A DNA stretch of 5,912 nucleotides from an uncultured Bacteroidales bacterium. GTDB lineage: Bacteria; Bacteroidota; Bacteroidia; Bacteroidales; UBA932. Both the position numbers and the translations under genes were made by a program. Of the stretch, positions 1 through 5,612 are shown one piece after another. The DNA lies in the NCBI GenBank assembly GCA_910585445.1, contig CAJUEK010000080.1, forward strand, positions 1-5,912, written 5' to 3'. The notes below the pieces were generated by a model. The model did no database searches. It saw only the letters and a program-made list of their open reading frames with translations, and had not been told where the DNA came from. How positions within the stretch are numbered: the stretch's first letter is position 1; every line of letters begins with the position of its first letter.

Positions 1-34
1 TGCCAGTCCTAATTTTGTTTCGCTTCAAAAAGTT

Positions 35-178
35 TTATCGGACAGCAATAATTTTTTTTTCTTTGCACAACACCATACAGGCATCGTACAAGGAAAAATG
101 TTCATATCCCGGGTGCATCCCGGCTTCGACATCATTTCCCCACAAATCATTGTCAATCAATTCTTTATGGGGAATTTG
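35..178 (-). other. coding-like fragment without a credible start, next to tRNA-Gln
   Basis: Read leftwards from the tRNA 3' end, this stretch stays open to a TAA at 35-37. It gives about 45 residues of ordinary protein composition, for example ELIDNDLWGNDVEAG and YEHFSLYDACMVLCKEKK. Upstream the frame runs straight into the tRNA gene, so the only ATG starts outside the tRNA are internal ones that would leave about 29 residues or fewer. No family is recognised. It could be the surviving C-terminal end of a gene lost beside the tRNA, a very short gene using TTG near 160, or chance. The rest of the left edge shows a 7-bp inverted repeat (TTCCCCA 136-142 with TGGGGAA 168-174), a 5-bp GC-rich one (109-113 with 119-123) and a T-run at 51-60. 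None is a convincing terminator for the tRNA. Confidence 0.2.
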
Positions 179-249
179 TTGAGATACCAGGATTCGAACC
201 TGGACAGACAGAACCAAAATCTGTAGTGCTACCGTTACACCATATCTCA
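179..249 (-). tRNA. tRNA-Gln (anticodon UUG)
   Basis: On the minus strand the 5' arm TGAGATA (249-243) pairs perfectly with TATCTCA (186-180) as a 7-bp acceptor stem, and an A discriminator lies at 179. The anticodon stem ACAGA/TCTGT encloses the 7-nt loop TTTTGGT, whose positions 34-36 read TTG, so the tRNA decodes CAA (and CAG by wobble) as glutamine. The T arm has the standard GGTTCGAATCC-type loop, and the D arm carries GGTGTAACGGTAGCAC. The total is 71 nt without an encoded CCA. It lies downstream of yqaA on the same strand but has its own promoter-like sequence, so it is probably transcribed independently. Confidence 0.97.
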
Positions 250-259
250 ATTCCGGGTG

Positions 260-291
260 CAAAGATACCATTTATTTTGGTTTTTCAAAAA
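260..291 (-). promoter_or_regulatory. Bacteroidetes-type promoter of tRNA-Gln
   Basis: The minus strand reads TATCTTTG at 267-260, an exact match to the Bacteroidetes -7 consensus TAnnTTTG. TTTTTG at 291-286 lies 18 nt upstream and supplies a -33 TTTG element. The inferred start of transcription would be close to position 253, a few bases before the mature tRNA 5' end at 249, which is what is expected for a tRNA gene. The -33 box sits in a small palindrome (GGTTTTT, C, AAAAACC at 279-293). The call rests on the consensus match, spacing and position. Confidence 0.7.
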
Positions 292-316
292 CCGAGGCAA
301 TACCTTGTGCTTTTTG

Positions 317-346
317 CAGGCCATATCCATTCAGGGCGATGGCCTG
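317..346. repeat. 8-bp inverted repeat downstream of yqaA
   Basis: CAGGCCAT (317-324) and ATGGCCTG (339-346) are perfect inverted repeats around a 14-nt loop, starting 8 nt beyond the yqaA stop. The position suits an RNA 3'-end structure for the tadA-yqaA transcript. On the minus strand, however, the stem is followed by CAAAAAGC rather than a run of T, so it is not a standard intrinsic terminator. It may protect the mRNA 3' end or be incidental. Confidence 0.35.
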
Positions 347-354
347 ACAAAACA

Positions 355-792
355 TCAGAACAGGCCATAGAGCATATTCCATACAAGAAAACGCGCGAAT
401 TTGCCAACAAGCATCAGAATGGCAGTCCCCACAGGCCTGGTCTTATAGAAACCGAGAGCTATGGCTATCACATCACCGACAAAAGGGACCCAGCAAAGCA
501 GGGCCAGCCAGACTCCATAGCGGTTTACTTTTTCCTTCTGCCTGACGAGCGTCTCCGGCTTTACCTTGAACCATTTTTCAATCCACTCCCATTTGCCTAT
601 CCACCCTATCCAGAATGTGAACACACTACCGAGCCAGTTTCCGAGCGTACCGACGGCAAGACATCCCACAGGATTGTCAGTAGCGGCAAGGATTGCAAGA
701 TAAAGGGCATCAGAACTGAATGGCAGCACTGTCGCAGCCAGAAATGTCCCGATGAAAAGTCCCCAGAGCCCCAGCCCTTCAAGCATTCCCAT
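355..792 (-). CDS. YqaA-like inner membrane protein of the SNARE-associated/DedA-related family
   Basis: This 145-aa hydrophobic protein matches the small YqaA family in length (E. coli YqaA is about 142 aa). A hydrophobic segment covers residues about 7-36. A second follows at about 43-66 with the Gly-rich GTLGNWLGS sequence. A basic/aromatic cytosolic-type linker covers 67-92, a third hydrophobic stretch with VPFVGDVIAIALGF is at about 93-115, and a final one at about 119-143. The PxVGD motif corresponds to the conserved re-entrant motif of DedA-type proteins, which are linked to lipid transport across membranes. The role of YqaA itself is not established. The start ATG at 792-790 overlaps the tadA stop (TAATG), which suggests translational coupling. 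A second ATG two codons downstream is possible. The cellular location is inferred to be the inner membrane. Confidence 0.85.
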   Translation of the reverse strand: MGMLEGLGLWGLFIGTFLAATVLPFSSDALYLAILAATDNPVGCLAVGTLGNWLGSVFTFWIGWIGKWEWIEKWFKVKPETLVRQKEKVNRYGVWLALLCWVPFVGDVIAIALGFYKTRPVGTAILMLVGKFARFLVWNMLYGLF

Positions 793-1226
793 TACCTGCG
801 TCCCTTGAAAAATTCACTTACAAGCGAAGAACACTCATCGGCAAGCACTCCGCCAACAACCTCTGTTCTTGGATGCATAAGCGATGGAGAAAACAATGAA
901 AAGCCCCTTTTCGGGTCGGCTGCCCCATAGACCACCTTGCCGATTTGCGACCATGCCAAAGCACCTGCGCACATGGGACAAGGCTCAACAGTTACATATA
1001 ACGTACAATCATTCAAATATTTGCCACCCATCGCCTCCGTCGCCGCAGTTATGGCAATCATCTCGGCATGGGCAGTCGGATCGCCAAGGCGTTCTGTCAT
1101 ATTATGCCCTTTCCCGATTATCCTTCCGCGGCATACCACCACAGCACCAATCGGAACTTCCTCCTCCTGTGCCGCATATCCTGCCTCACGCAGGGCCTCC
1201 CTCATATATTTTACATTCTCATCCAT
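792..1226 (-). CDS. tadA: tRNA-specific adenosine deaminase TadA
   Basis: The 144-aa product is a zinc-dependent deaminase of the cytidine/deoxycytidylate deaminase superfamily. It converts adenosine-34 of the tRNA-Arg(ACG) anticodon to inosine in the cytoplasm. The zinc site is complete: HAE at residues 53-55 (His53 ligand, Glu55 proton shuttle) and PCPMC at 82-86 (Cys83 and Cys86 ligands). PIGAVVV (25-31) and the GHNMTERLGDPTAHAE stretch (40-55) are typical of TadA rather than of cytidine or guanine deaminases. The C-terminus is shorter than in E. coli TadA (about 167 aa), within the range of the family. It is the first gene of a two-gene unit with yqaA. No Shine-Dalgarno sequence precedes the ATG. 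Identification is strong; substrate assignment is by family. Confidence 0.95.
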   Translation of the reverse strand: MDENVKYMREALREAGYAAQEEEVPIGAVVVCRGRIIGKGHNMTERLGDPTAHAEMIAITAATEAMGGKYLNDCTLYVTVEPCPMCAGALAWSQIGKVVYGAADPKRGFSLFSPSLMHPRTEVVGGVLADECSSLVSEFFKGRR

Positions 1227-1277
1227 ATTCTCAGCACGCCTTAGTCATTACAATTATCCGCCCCAAGGTTTGCAAAG

Positions 1278-1308
1278 CGAAAGTAGTAAATTTACGGCAA
1301 TTATGAAA
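1278..1308 (-). promoter_or_regulatory. candidate promoter of tadA-yqaA
   Basis: On the minus strand TACTTTCG (1285-1278) matches the Bacteroidetes -7 element TAnnTTTG except at one base, and TTTC (1308-1305) lies 19 nt upstream where the -33 TTTG is expected. The predicted transcript would begin near 1271, leaving a leader of about 45 nt before the tadA ATG. Both boxes deviate by one base, so this is a plausible rather than a secure call. Confidence 0.4.
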
Positions 1309-1469
1309 GTCTAACAAGAACTATGGAAACTGGCGGCTCCATCGGAACACAAGCACCTGTCAAAGAACAATTGCACCTCCCAAGACAGCCTGTCCCAAGC
1401 AATTTTCCAACAAACCCTTAAATCAAGGCGACTTTTTCAAAATGCCTCCAGGAACTTTTTGGCACGCGA

Positions 1470-1477
1470 TATGTTTA
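1470..1477 (+). promoter_or_regulatory. weak candidate -7 box for the glycosyltransferase gene
   Basis: TATGTTTA differs from TAnnTTTG only at the last base and lies 27 nt before the glycosyltransferase ATG, which would give a leader of about 20 nt. No TTTG is found at the usual -33 spacing. The remainder of the 278-nt divergent intergenic region (1227-1504) shows no gene and no other clear signal. Confidence 0.25.
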
Positions 1478-1504
1478 ACGAAGCCGGACTAATTCAGACC
1501 GGAA

Positions 1505-2683
1505 ATGAAAAAAATACTTATTCTTTCCTGCAATACAGGAGAAGGCCACAATTCGGCGGCACGCGCCATAAGCGGCTTCCTTAAGGCCAAAGACATTGAA
1601 TGCGAAGTTCTTGACACCCTGTCCCTGGTAGGTGCGGCGGTATCCAAGAGCGTATCCGACCTGTATCTGTACAGCACCAGGACAAACCTTTTCAAATACT
1701 TGTACAAGATAGGAGGAGCGGTAAGCGATTCTATAAAGACCAAGTCAATAATATATGCATGGAACTGGATGTACTCAGAAAAACTCCTCAGCTACATCAA
1801 TTCAGGCGGTTATGATGCCGTAATATGCGTACACCTGTTCCCGGCGGAGGCAATGACATCCTTGAAGGCATCCGGTAAGACTGACATTCCTGCCATTTTC
1901 GTCATGACAGACTACACATGCATCCCTTTCCTTGACGAAACCTCGCTTGACGGATATGTGATTCCGCATGAACATCTCATAGAAGAATTTGCCGGTTGCG
2001 GCATCCCGCGCGAAAAGCTCCATCCGTTCGGCATCCCTGTTGACAGCAGCTTCCTCACGTCATCCCCGAAATCCGCTGCACGGAAAGAAGTGGCACAAAC
2101 CCTTATACCGGGCATACCGCAGGAACACAACTGGTTCCTTGTAATGACCGGCTCGATGGGATTCGGCAATACTCACGGCCTGATAAACGAGATAACAAGG
2201 CAGACGGACGGAAACACAGAAACGATAGTCGTATGCGGCAGAAACGAGGACATGCTTGACAGGATAAGTAAGGAAAATGCCGGCAACCCGTCCATACACC
2301 CGATAGGATTCACCGACAAGATTCCTATGCTGATGGACGCATGCGACGTACTCTTCACCAAACCCGGCGGCATATCCAGCACAGAAGCCATGCAGAAGCA
2401 CATTCCACTCATCCACACGGCACCGATACCTGGCTGCGAAACGCGCAATGCGGAATTTTTCCATTATCACGGCATGTCATACAGCAGCACAGACATGGCA
2501 CAGCAGGTCCGAACAGCAGTCCGCCTGTGCAAAGACACCGAGTACCGCAATAAAATGACATGTGCCCAGACGGCCAACGCCAATCCGGACACATGCAAAA
2601 ATATAATCTCATTGCTGGAAGGAGCACCGCTGCAAGTGACATCAGATGCCAAGTCGGCACGGCTCCGCAGCGCGATGCTATAG
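1505..2683 (+). CDS. glycosyltransferase of the MGDG synthase/UgtP type (GT28 family)
   Basis: The 392-aa protein has the two-domain GT-B layout of diacylglycerol glycosyltransferases. The N-terminal MGDG-synthase domain begins with a beta strand (KKILILS) and TGEGHNSAA at residues 11-19, the GEGH motif that faces the lipid acceptor. It continues with VMTDY at 133-137 and PFGIPV at 174-179. The C-terminal nucleotide-sugar domain has the glycine loop TGSMGFG at 215-221, KPGGISSTEAM at 286-296 and PIPGCETRNAEFF at 307-319. Family members transfer glucose or galactose from UDP-sugars to diacylglycerol at the cytoplasmic membrane face. The exact sugar and acceptor here cannot be told. The usual Gln of the PGQE-type motif is Cys (Cys311). 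The length is typical. It is transcribed alone, divergent from tadA and convergent with the fumarase gene, whose end it overlaps by 6 bp. Confidence 0.85.
   Translation: MKKILILSCNTGEGHNSAARAISGFLKAKDIECEVLDTLSLVGAAVSKSVSDLYLYSTRTNLFKYLYKIGGAVSDSIKTKSIIYAWNWMYSEKLLSYINSGGYDAVICVHLFPAEAMTSLKASGKTDIPAIFVMTDYTCIPFLDETSLDGYVIPHEHLIEEFAGCGIPREKLHPFGIPVDSSFLTSSPKSAARKEVAQTLIPGIPQEHNWFLVMTGSMGFGNTHGLINEITRQTDGNTETIVVCGRNEDMLDRISKENAGNPSIHPIGFTDKIPMLMDACDVLFTKPGGISSTEAMQKHIPLIHTAPIPGCETRNAEFFHYHGMSYSSTDMAQQVRTAVRLCKDTEYRNKMTCAQTANANPDTCKNIISLLEGAPLQVTSDAKSARLRSAML
2678..2683. other. shared palindromic stop of two convergent genes (CTATAG)
   Basis: The self-complementary hexamer CTATAG supplies TAG for the glycosyltransferase on the plus strand (2681-2683) and TAG for fumarate hydratase on the minus strand (2680-2678). 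The coding regions therefore overlap tail to tail by 6 bp and there is no intergenic space for a terminator. Any transcript end must lie inside the opposing coding sequence, so the two mRNAs are likely to have complementary 3' ends. Confidence 0.9.
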
Positions 2684-4291
2684 GCCTATCTGCTTGAAGA
2701 AATCGTTGCCCTTGTCGTCAACAAGTATGAAGGCCGGGAAATCCTCAACATGGATTTTCCATATTGCCTCCATGCCAAGTTCAGGGTACTCAACGCACTC
2801 GATGGACTTGATGTTATTCTGCGCAAGGATAGCGGCAGGTCCGCCGATTGAGCCGAGATAGAATCCTCCATGCTTGTGACATGCATCAGTGACTGCCTGT
2901 GAGCGGTTACCCTTTGCAAGCATAACCATGCTGCCCCCGTGGCTCTGGAACAAGTCCACATATGAGTCCATTCGTCCGGCAGTAGTAGGTCCCATTGAAC
3001 CGCAAGGCATTCCGGCAGGAGTCTTGGCAGGGCCTGCATAGTAAATCGGATGGTCTTTCAAATACTGAGGCATCTCCTCTCCCCTGTCCAAACGCTCCTT
3101 GATTTTCGCATGCGCGATGTCACGTCCAACGATAATGGTTCCGTTCAAGCTGAGACGGGTAGATACCGGATATTTTGAAAGTTCCTTGAGGATTTCCGGC
3201 ATAGGCTGGTCAAGGTTTATCTTCACTGCCTCTCCCTCGCCTGCCTGACGAAGTTCCTCAGGAATCAGGCGGCCAGGATTGTCATCGAGCTTCTCAATCC
3301 AGATTCCGTCCTTGTTGATTTTACATTTTATGTTCCTGTCCGCAGAGCAGCTGACACCGAGTCCCACAGGGCAACTTGCGCCATGGCGCGGAAGACGGAT
3401 TATGCGCACGTCATGGGCATAATATTTTCCTCCGAACTGTGCTCCGAGACCGATTTTGTGTGCCTCCTCAAGCACGAGCTTCTCAAGCTCAACATCACGG
3501 AAAGCACGTCCTGTCTCATCACCAGTAGTAGGAAGGGCGTCATAATATTTGGTTGAAGCAAGCTTCACAGTGAGAAGGTTCTTCTCCGCAGATGTTCCTC
3601 CGATGACGAATGCGATATGGTAAGGAGGACATGCGGCTGTTCCGAGAGTCTTCATCTTGGCGACAAGGAACGGCACGAGAGTCTGAGGATTCAGTATGGC
3701 CTTGGTCTCCTGATAAAGATATGTCTTGTTTGCGGAGCCGCCGCCCTTTGTCACGCAAAGGAACTTGTACTCCATTCCTTCAGTAGCCTCGATGTCAATC
3801 TGGGCTGGAAGGTTGCACTTTGTATTCACCTCGTCATACATGGTCAGAGGGGCATTCTGCGAATAACGGAGATTTTCCTCAGTATATGTCTTATAGACTC
3901 CGAGCGAAAGAGGCTCCTCATCACAATAGCCTGTCCATACCTGCTGGCCTTTCTCTCCATGGATGATGGCTGTTCCGGTATCCTGGCAGAACGGAAGCTT
4001 TCCCTTGCAGGCCACCTCAGCGTTGCGGAGGAAAGTCAGTGCGACATACTTGTCATTGTCTGACGCCTCAGGATCGGACAGGATTTTCGCTACCTGCTCA
4101 TTATGCTCCGGACGAAGCATGAAAGAGACATCCCTGAAAGCGGCATTCGCCATTGCCGTAAGACCTTCAGGAGCAATCTTAAGGATAGGCTTGCCCTCAA
4201 ATTCCCCTAAGCTTACGTGGTCCTTTGTCAGAAGATAATATTCAGTCTTGTCCTCGCCAAGCTGAAACATCGGTGCATATTTGAATTCCAT
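2678..4291 (-). CDS. fumA: class I fumarate hydratase, [4Fe-4S], FumA/FumB type
   Basis: This 537-aa single-chain enzyme interconverts fumarate and L-malate in the cytoplasm, using an oxygen-sensitive [4Fe-4S] cluster. The N-terminal domain holds the three cluster cysteines Cys102 (FCQDTGTA), Cys221 (AACPPYH) and Cys315 (GVSCSADR). Their spacing equals that of E. coli FumA with a uniform offset of three. Residues known to line the active site of the Leishmania enzyme have counterparts: Asp104, Arg142, His303, Arg390, Thr436, Arg440 and Lys460. The C-terminal beta domain carries PAGMPCGSMGPTTAGRMD (425-442). The length is complete for the class. The ATG at 4291 follows a 16-nt AT-rich gap after the acetyltransferase-like gene, so the two are probably cotranscribed. 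In anaerobic Bacteroidetes this step commonly works in the malate-to-succinate branch. Activity on fumarate rather than another hydroxy acid is inferred from overall similarity. Confidence 0.96.
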   Translation of the reverse strand: MEFKYAPMFQLGEDKTEYYLLTKDHVSLGEFEGKPILKIAPEGLTAMANAAFRDVSFMLRPEHNEQVAKILSDPEASDNDKYVALTFLRNAEVACKGKLPFCQDTGTAIIHGEKGQQVWTGYCDEEPLSLGVYKTYTEENLRYSQNAPLTMYDEVNTKCNLPAQIDIEATEGMEYKFLCVTKGGGSANKTYLYQETKAILNPQTLVPFLVAKMKTLGTAACPPYHIAFVIGGTSAEKNLLTVKLASTKYYDALPTTGDETGRAFRDVELEKLVLEEAHKIGLGAQFGGKYYAHDVRIIRLPRHGASCPVGLGVSCSADRNIKCKINKDGIWIEKLDDNPGRLIPEELRQAGEGEAVKINLDQPMPEILKELSKYPVSTRLSLNGTIIVGRDIAHAKIKERLDRGEEMPQYLKDHPIYYAGPAKTPAGMPCGSMGPTTAGRMDSYVDLFQSHGGSMVMLAKGNRSQAVTDACHKHGGFYLGSIGGPAAILAQNNIKSIECVEYPELGMEAIWKIHVEDFPAFILVDDKGNDFFKQIGL

Positions 4292-4307
4292 ACCAAAATT
4301 GATATAA

Positions 4308-4928
4308 TTAGATTTTTAAATTATTGATTTCATTTTGAATTCCATCAAGGAATCTGGCTGCATGGGCTCCATCCATCTGAGTATGATGGAATTGGAATGA
4401 CACGGTCAGCGTAGTTTTGAAGAAGCCTTTACGGTACTTGCCCCAGATCATGAATGGGTTGTTGAATATACCTGCATACATACCCACAGCTCCATCAATA
4501 TCATATTGTGCCATTGCAGAGGTGCCAATCACCATACTTTCCATAAGATCGTTATTCCGGCAGGTTGCAGCAACCTCTTTCGTCAGTCTGAGATAATCCT
4601 CATTGAATTTCTTGAGATCGGTAGAGAATGGCACATCACATGAACTCACCTCACCTTGGCTATTCGCCACAATAGTGTTTACTGCTATTGAATTATACTG
4701 CATCAGCTTATCACCCACCGGAAGCGTATAGAACTCCTTGATTCCGCTCGCTGCCCTACCGATGCAATATCCCATCAACATATTGAATTTAAAGCCATTC
4801 TTTCTACTCAGTCTGACAAGTCGGGACACATTCAGAGTCTTAAAAAAAGTCACCATCGGCATAGGAGCTTTCATCCACATCTCAAATGCGTATGCTCTCG
4901 TCGTTTCCTTTGGATTCACTTCTCTCAT
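4308..4928 (-). CDS. CatA-like acetyltransferase fold protein, substrate unknown
   Basis: The 206-aa product has the features of the chloramphenicol acetyltransferase family, which is trimeric with active sites between subunits. FHHTQMDGAH at residues 180-189 is the HHxxxDG motif, with His182 as the likely general base and Asp186 as its structural partner. GTSAMAQYDID (135-145) lies where CAT has its SAxPW stretch, so Ser137 may be the oxyanion serine, but the PW is missing. Arg11 may correspond to the conserved N-terminal Arg. The length is close to classical CAT (about 213-219 aa). Divergence in the substrate-side region makes chloramphenicol resistance doubtful, and CatA-like proteins in Bacteroidetes are often of unknown function. 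Sampled lines have lower GC (about 40-43%) than the fumarase gene (about 50% or more). It is the first gene of the presumed unit with fumarase. Confidence 0.8.
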   Translation of the reverse strand: MREVNPKETTRAYAFEMWMKAPMPMVTFFKTLNVSRLVRLSRKNGFKFNMLMGYCIGRAASGIKEFYTLPVGDKLMQYNSIAVNTIVANSQGEVSSCDVPFSTDLKKFNEDYLRLTKEVAATCRNNDLMESMVIGTSAMAQYDIDGAVGMYAGIFNNPFMIWGKYRKGFFKTTLTVSFQFHHTQMDGAHAARFLDGIQNEINNLKI

Positions 4929-4960
4929 GACTATGCCCTATCCGATTATCTTAAACCGCG

Positions 4961-4986
4961 CAAATATATGAAATATCCTTGAACAA
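4961..4986 (-). promoter_or_regulatory. candidate promoter of the acetyltransferase-fumarase unit
   Basis: The minus strand reads TATATTTG at 4968-4961, an exact TAnnTTTG -7 match, 32 nt before the acetyltransferase ATG. The nearest TTG upstream (4986-4984) is only 15 nt away, shorter than the 18-21 nt usually seen, so the -33 element is weak or absent. The predicted leader is about 25 nt. It lies between the repeat array and the gene. Confidence 0.5.
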
Positions 4987-5070
4987 TCCCATAACACTAC
5001 ATTCAAATAGGCACAATCCTTTGTAGTTTGCTCACCTGCGTGCCAAGAACTCTCAACAATAAACCTTGAA

Positions 5071-5365
5071 CCCTTAAGCACGGCAAACACTAATCCAGCT
5101 AACACATAACCTTCTTGCGTGCTCAAGGGTATCAATTCAAACACCACTAAGCACGCTAATCCTTGGCATATTGTCCAGATGCTCATTGAGCGTGCCTACG
5201 GGTTTGAAGGGCCAGGAACAAAGTCTATAGAAAGACTGAATACATAACAGGTGGGAGCGACCGAACGATGTAACCGAACGATATGACTGAACGATATGAC
5301 CAAACTAACCGAACAATGTGACCGGACGATGAGACCGGATAATGAGACCAAACGATGCGACCAAC
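5071..5365. repeat. composite tandem repeat, copy 1 (295 bp)
   Basis: This copy begins with CCCTTAAGCACG (5071-5082), the left arm of inverted repeat A, whose right arm CGTGCTCAAGGG lies at 5118-5129. One A-C mismatch on the plus strand becomes a G-U wobble on the minus strand. Inverted repeat B follows (GCACGCT 5151-5157 with AGCGTGC 5189-5195). Then come a small AGTCT/AGACT hairpin near 5222-5236 and a 13-bp direct-repeat array from 5259. The first 140 bp are 131/140 identical to copy 2, counted by eye. No transposase, integrase or other gene lies inside, and the family is not recognised. Confidence 0.9.
5259..5365. repeat. 13-bp direct repeats, array 1 (7 full units)
   Basis: Units begin at 5259, 5272, 5285, 5307, 5320, 5333 and 5346. 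Each resembles GACCGAACGATGT, and a truncated 9-bp unit (5298-5306) interrupts the series. A partial unit at 5359-5365 runs into copy 2. The period of 13 is not a multiple of three, which argues against a coding repeat. The unit itself has no internal dyad. Confidence 0.9.
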
Positions 5366-5612
5366 CCCTTAAGCACGGCAAGCACTAATCCAGCTAACAC
5401 AAAACCATCTTGCGTGCTTAAGGGTATTAATTCATGCACCACTAAGCACGCTAATCCTTGGCATATTGTCCAGATGCTCATTGAGCGTGCTCACGGGTTT
5501 GAAGGACTATAGACAAAGTCTATGGAAAGACTACGCACATAACAGACAGGAGCGCCCTAACGATATGACTGAACGATGTGACCTAACGATGCGACCGGAC
5601 GATGAGGCCAAA
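5366..5612. repeat. composite tandem repeat, copy 2 (247 bp)
   Basis: Inverted repeat A is perfect here: CCCTTAAGCACG (5366-5377) with CGTGCTTAAGGG (5413-5424), extended by three more pairs (CAA with TTG) past a single bulged G. Inverted repeat B is AGCACGCT (5445-5452) with AGCGTGCT (5484-5491), extended by AAT/ATT past another bulged G. A short palindrome ATAGAC-AAA-GTCTAT is found near 5508-5523, followed by the AGTCT/AGACT hairpin. The copy ends in four 13-bp units. It is shorter than copy 1 mainly because it has fewer of these units. Confidence 0.9.
5554..5612. repeat. 13-bp direct repeats, array 2 (4 full units)
   Basis: Full units start at 5554, 5567, 5580 and 5593, and a partial unit GGCCAAA (5606-5612) leads into copy 3. 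The order of unit variants (TAACGATAT, TGAACGATGT, TAACGATGC) recurs in array 3, so the arrays were copied as blocks and then gained or lost units. Confidence 0.88.

Noticed and set aside
109..123. GC-rich hairpin CCGGG-TGCAT-CCCGG as terminator of tRNA-Gln
   Set aside because: The stem is only 5 bp and the nearest T-run on the minus strand begins about a dozen bases later, so it does not meet the form of an intrinsic terminator.
226..930. 234-codon plus-strand open frame over tRNA-Gln, yqaA and tadA
   Set aside because: It is the antisense shadow of three well-supported minus-strand genes, one of them a tRNA, and its product resembles no protein family.
4308..4928. Chloramphenicol resistance gene
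   Set aside because: The catalytic motif is present but the sequence is divergent in the region that shapes the chloramphenicol pocket, and the context is metabolic rather than mobile.
4938..5186. 82-codon open frame on the minus strand from repeat copy 1 to just before the acetyltransferase gene
   Set aside because: Only the first 39 codons are shared with copy 2. The remainder crosses unique AT-rich DNA including the TATATTTG promoter box, and copy 3 has an early stop. It is kept as a finding, not annotated as a gene.
5196..5381. Minus-strand open frame through the 13-bp repeats
   Set aside because: It arises from a repeat period of 13, which is not a multiple of three. It has no recognisable family and runs across the repeat junction.
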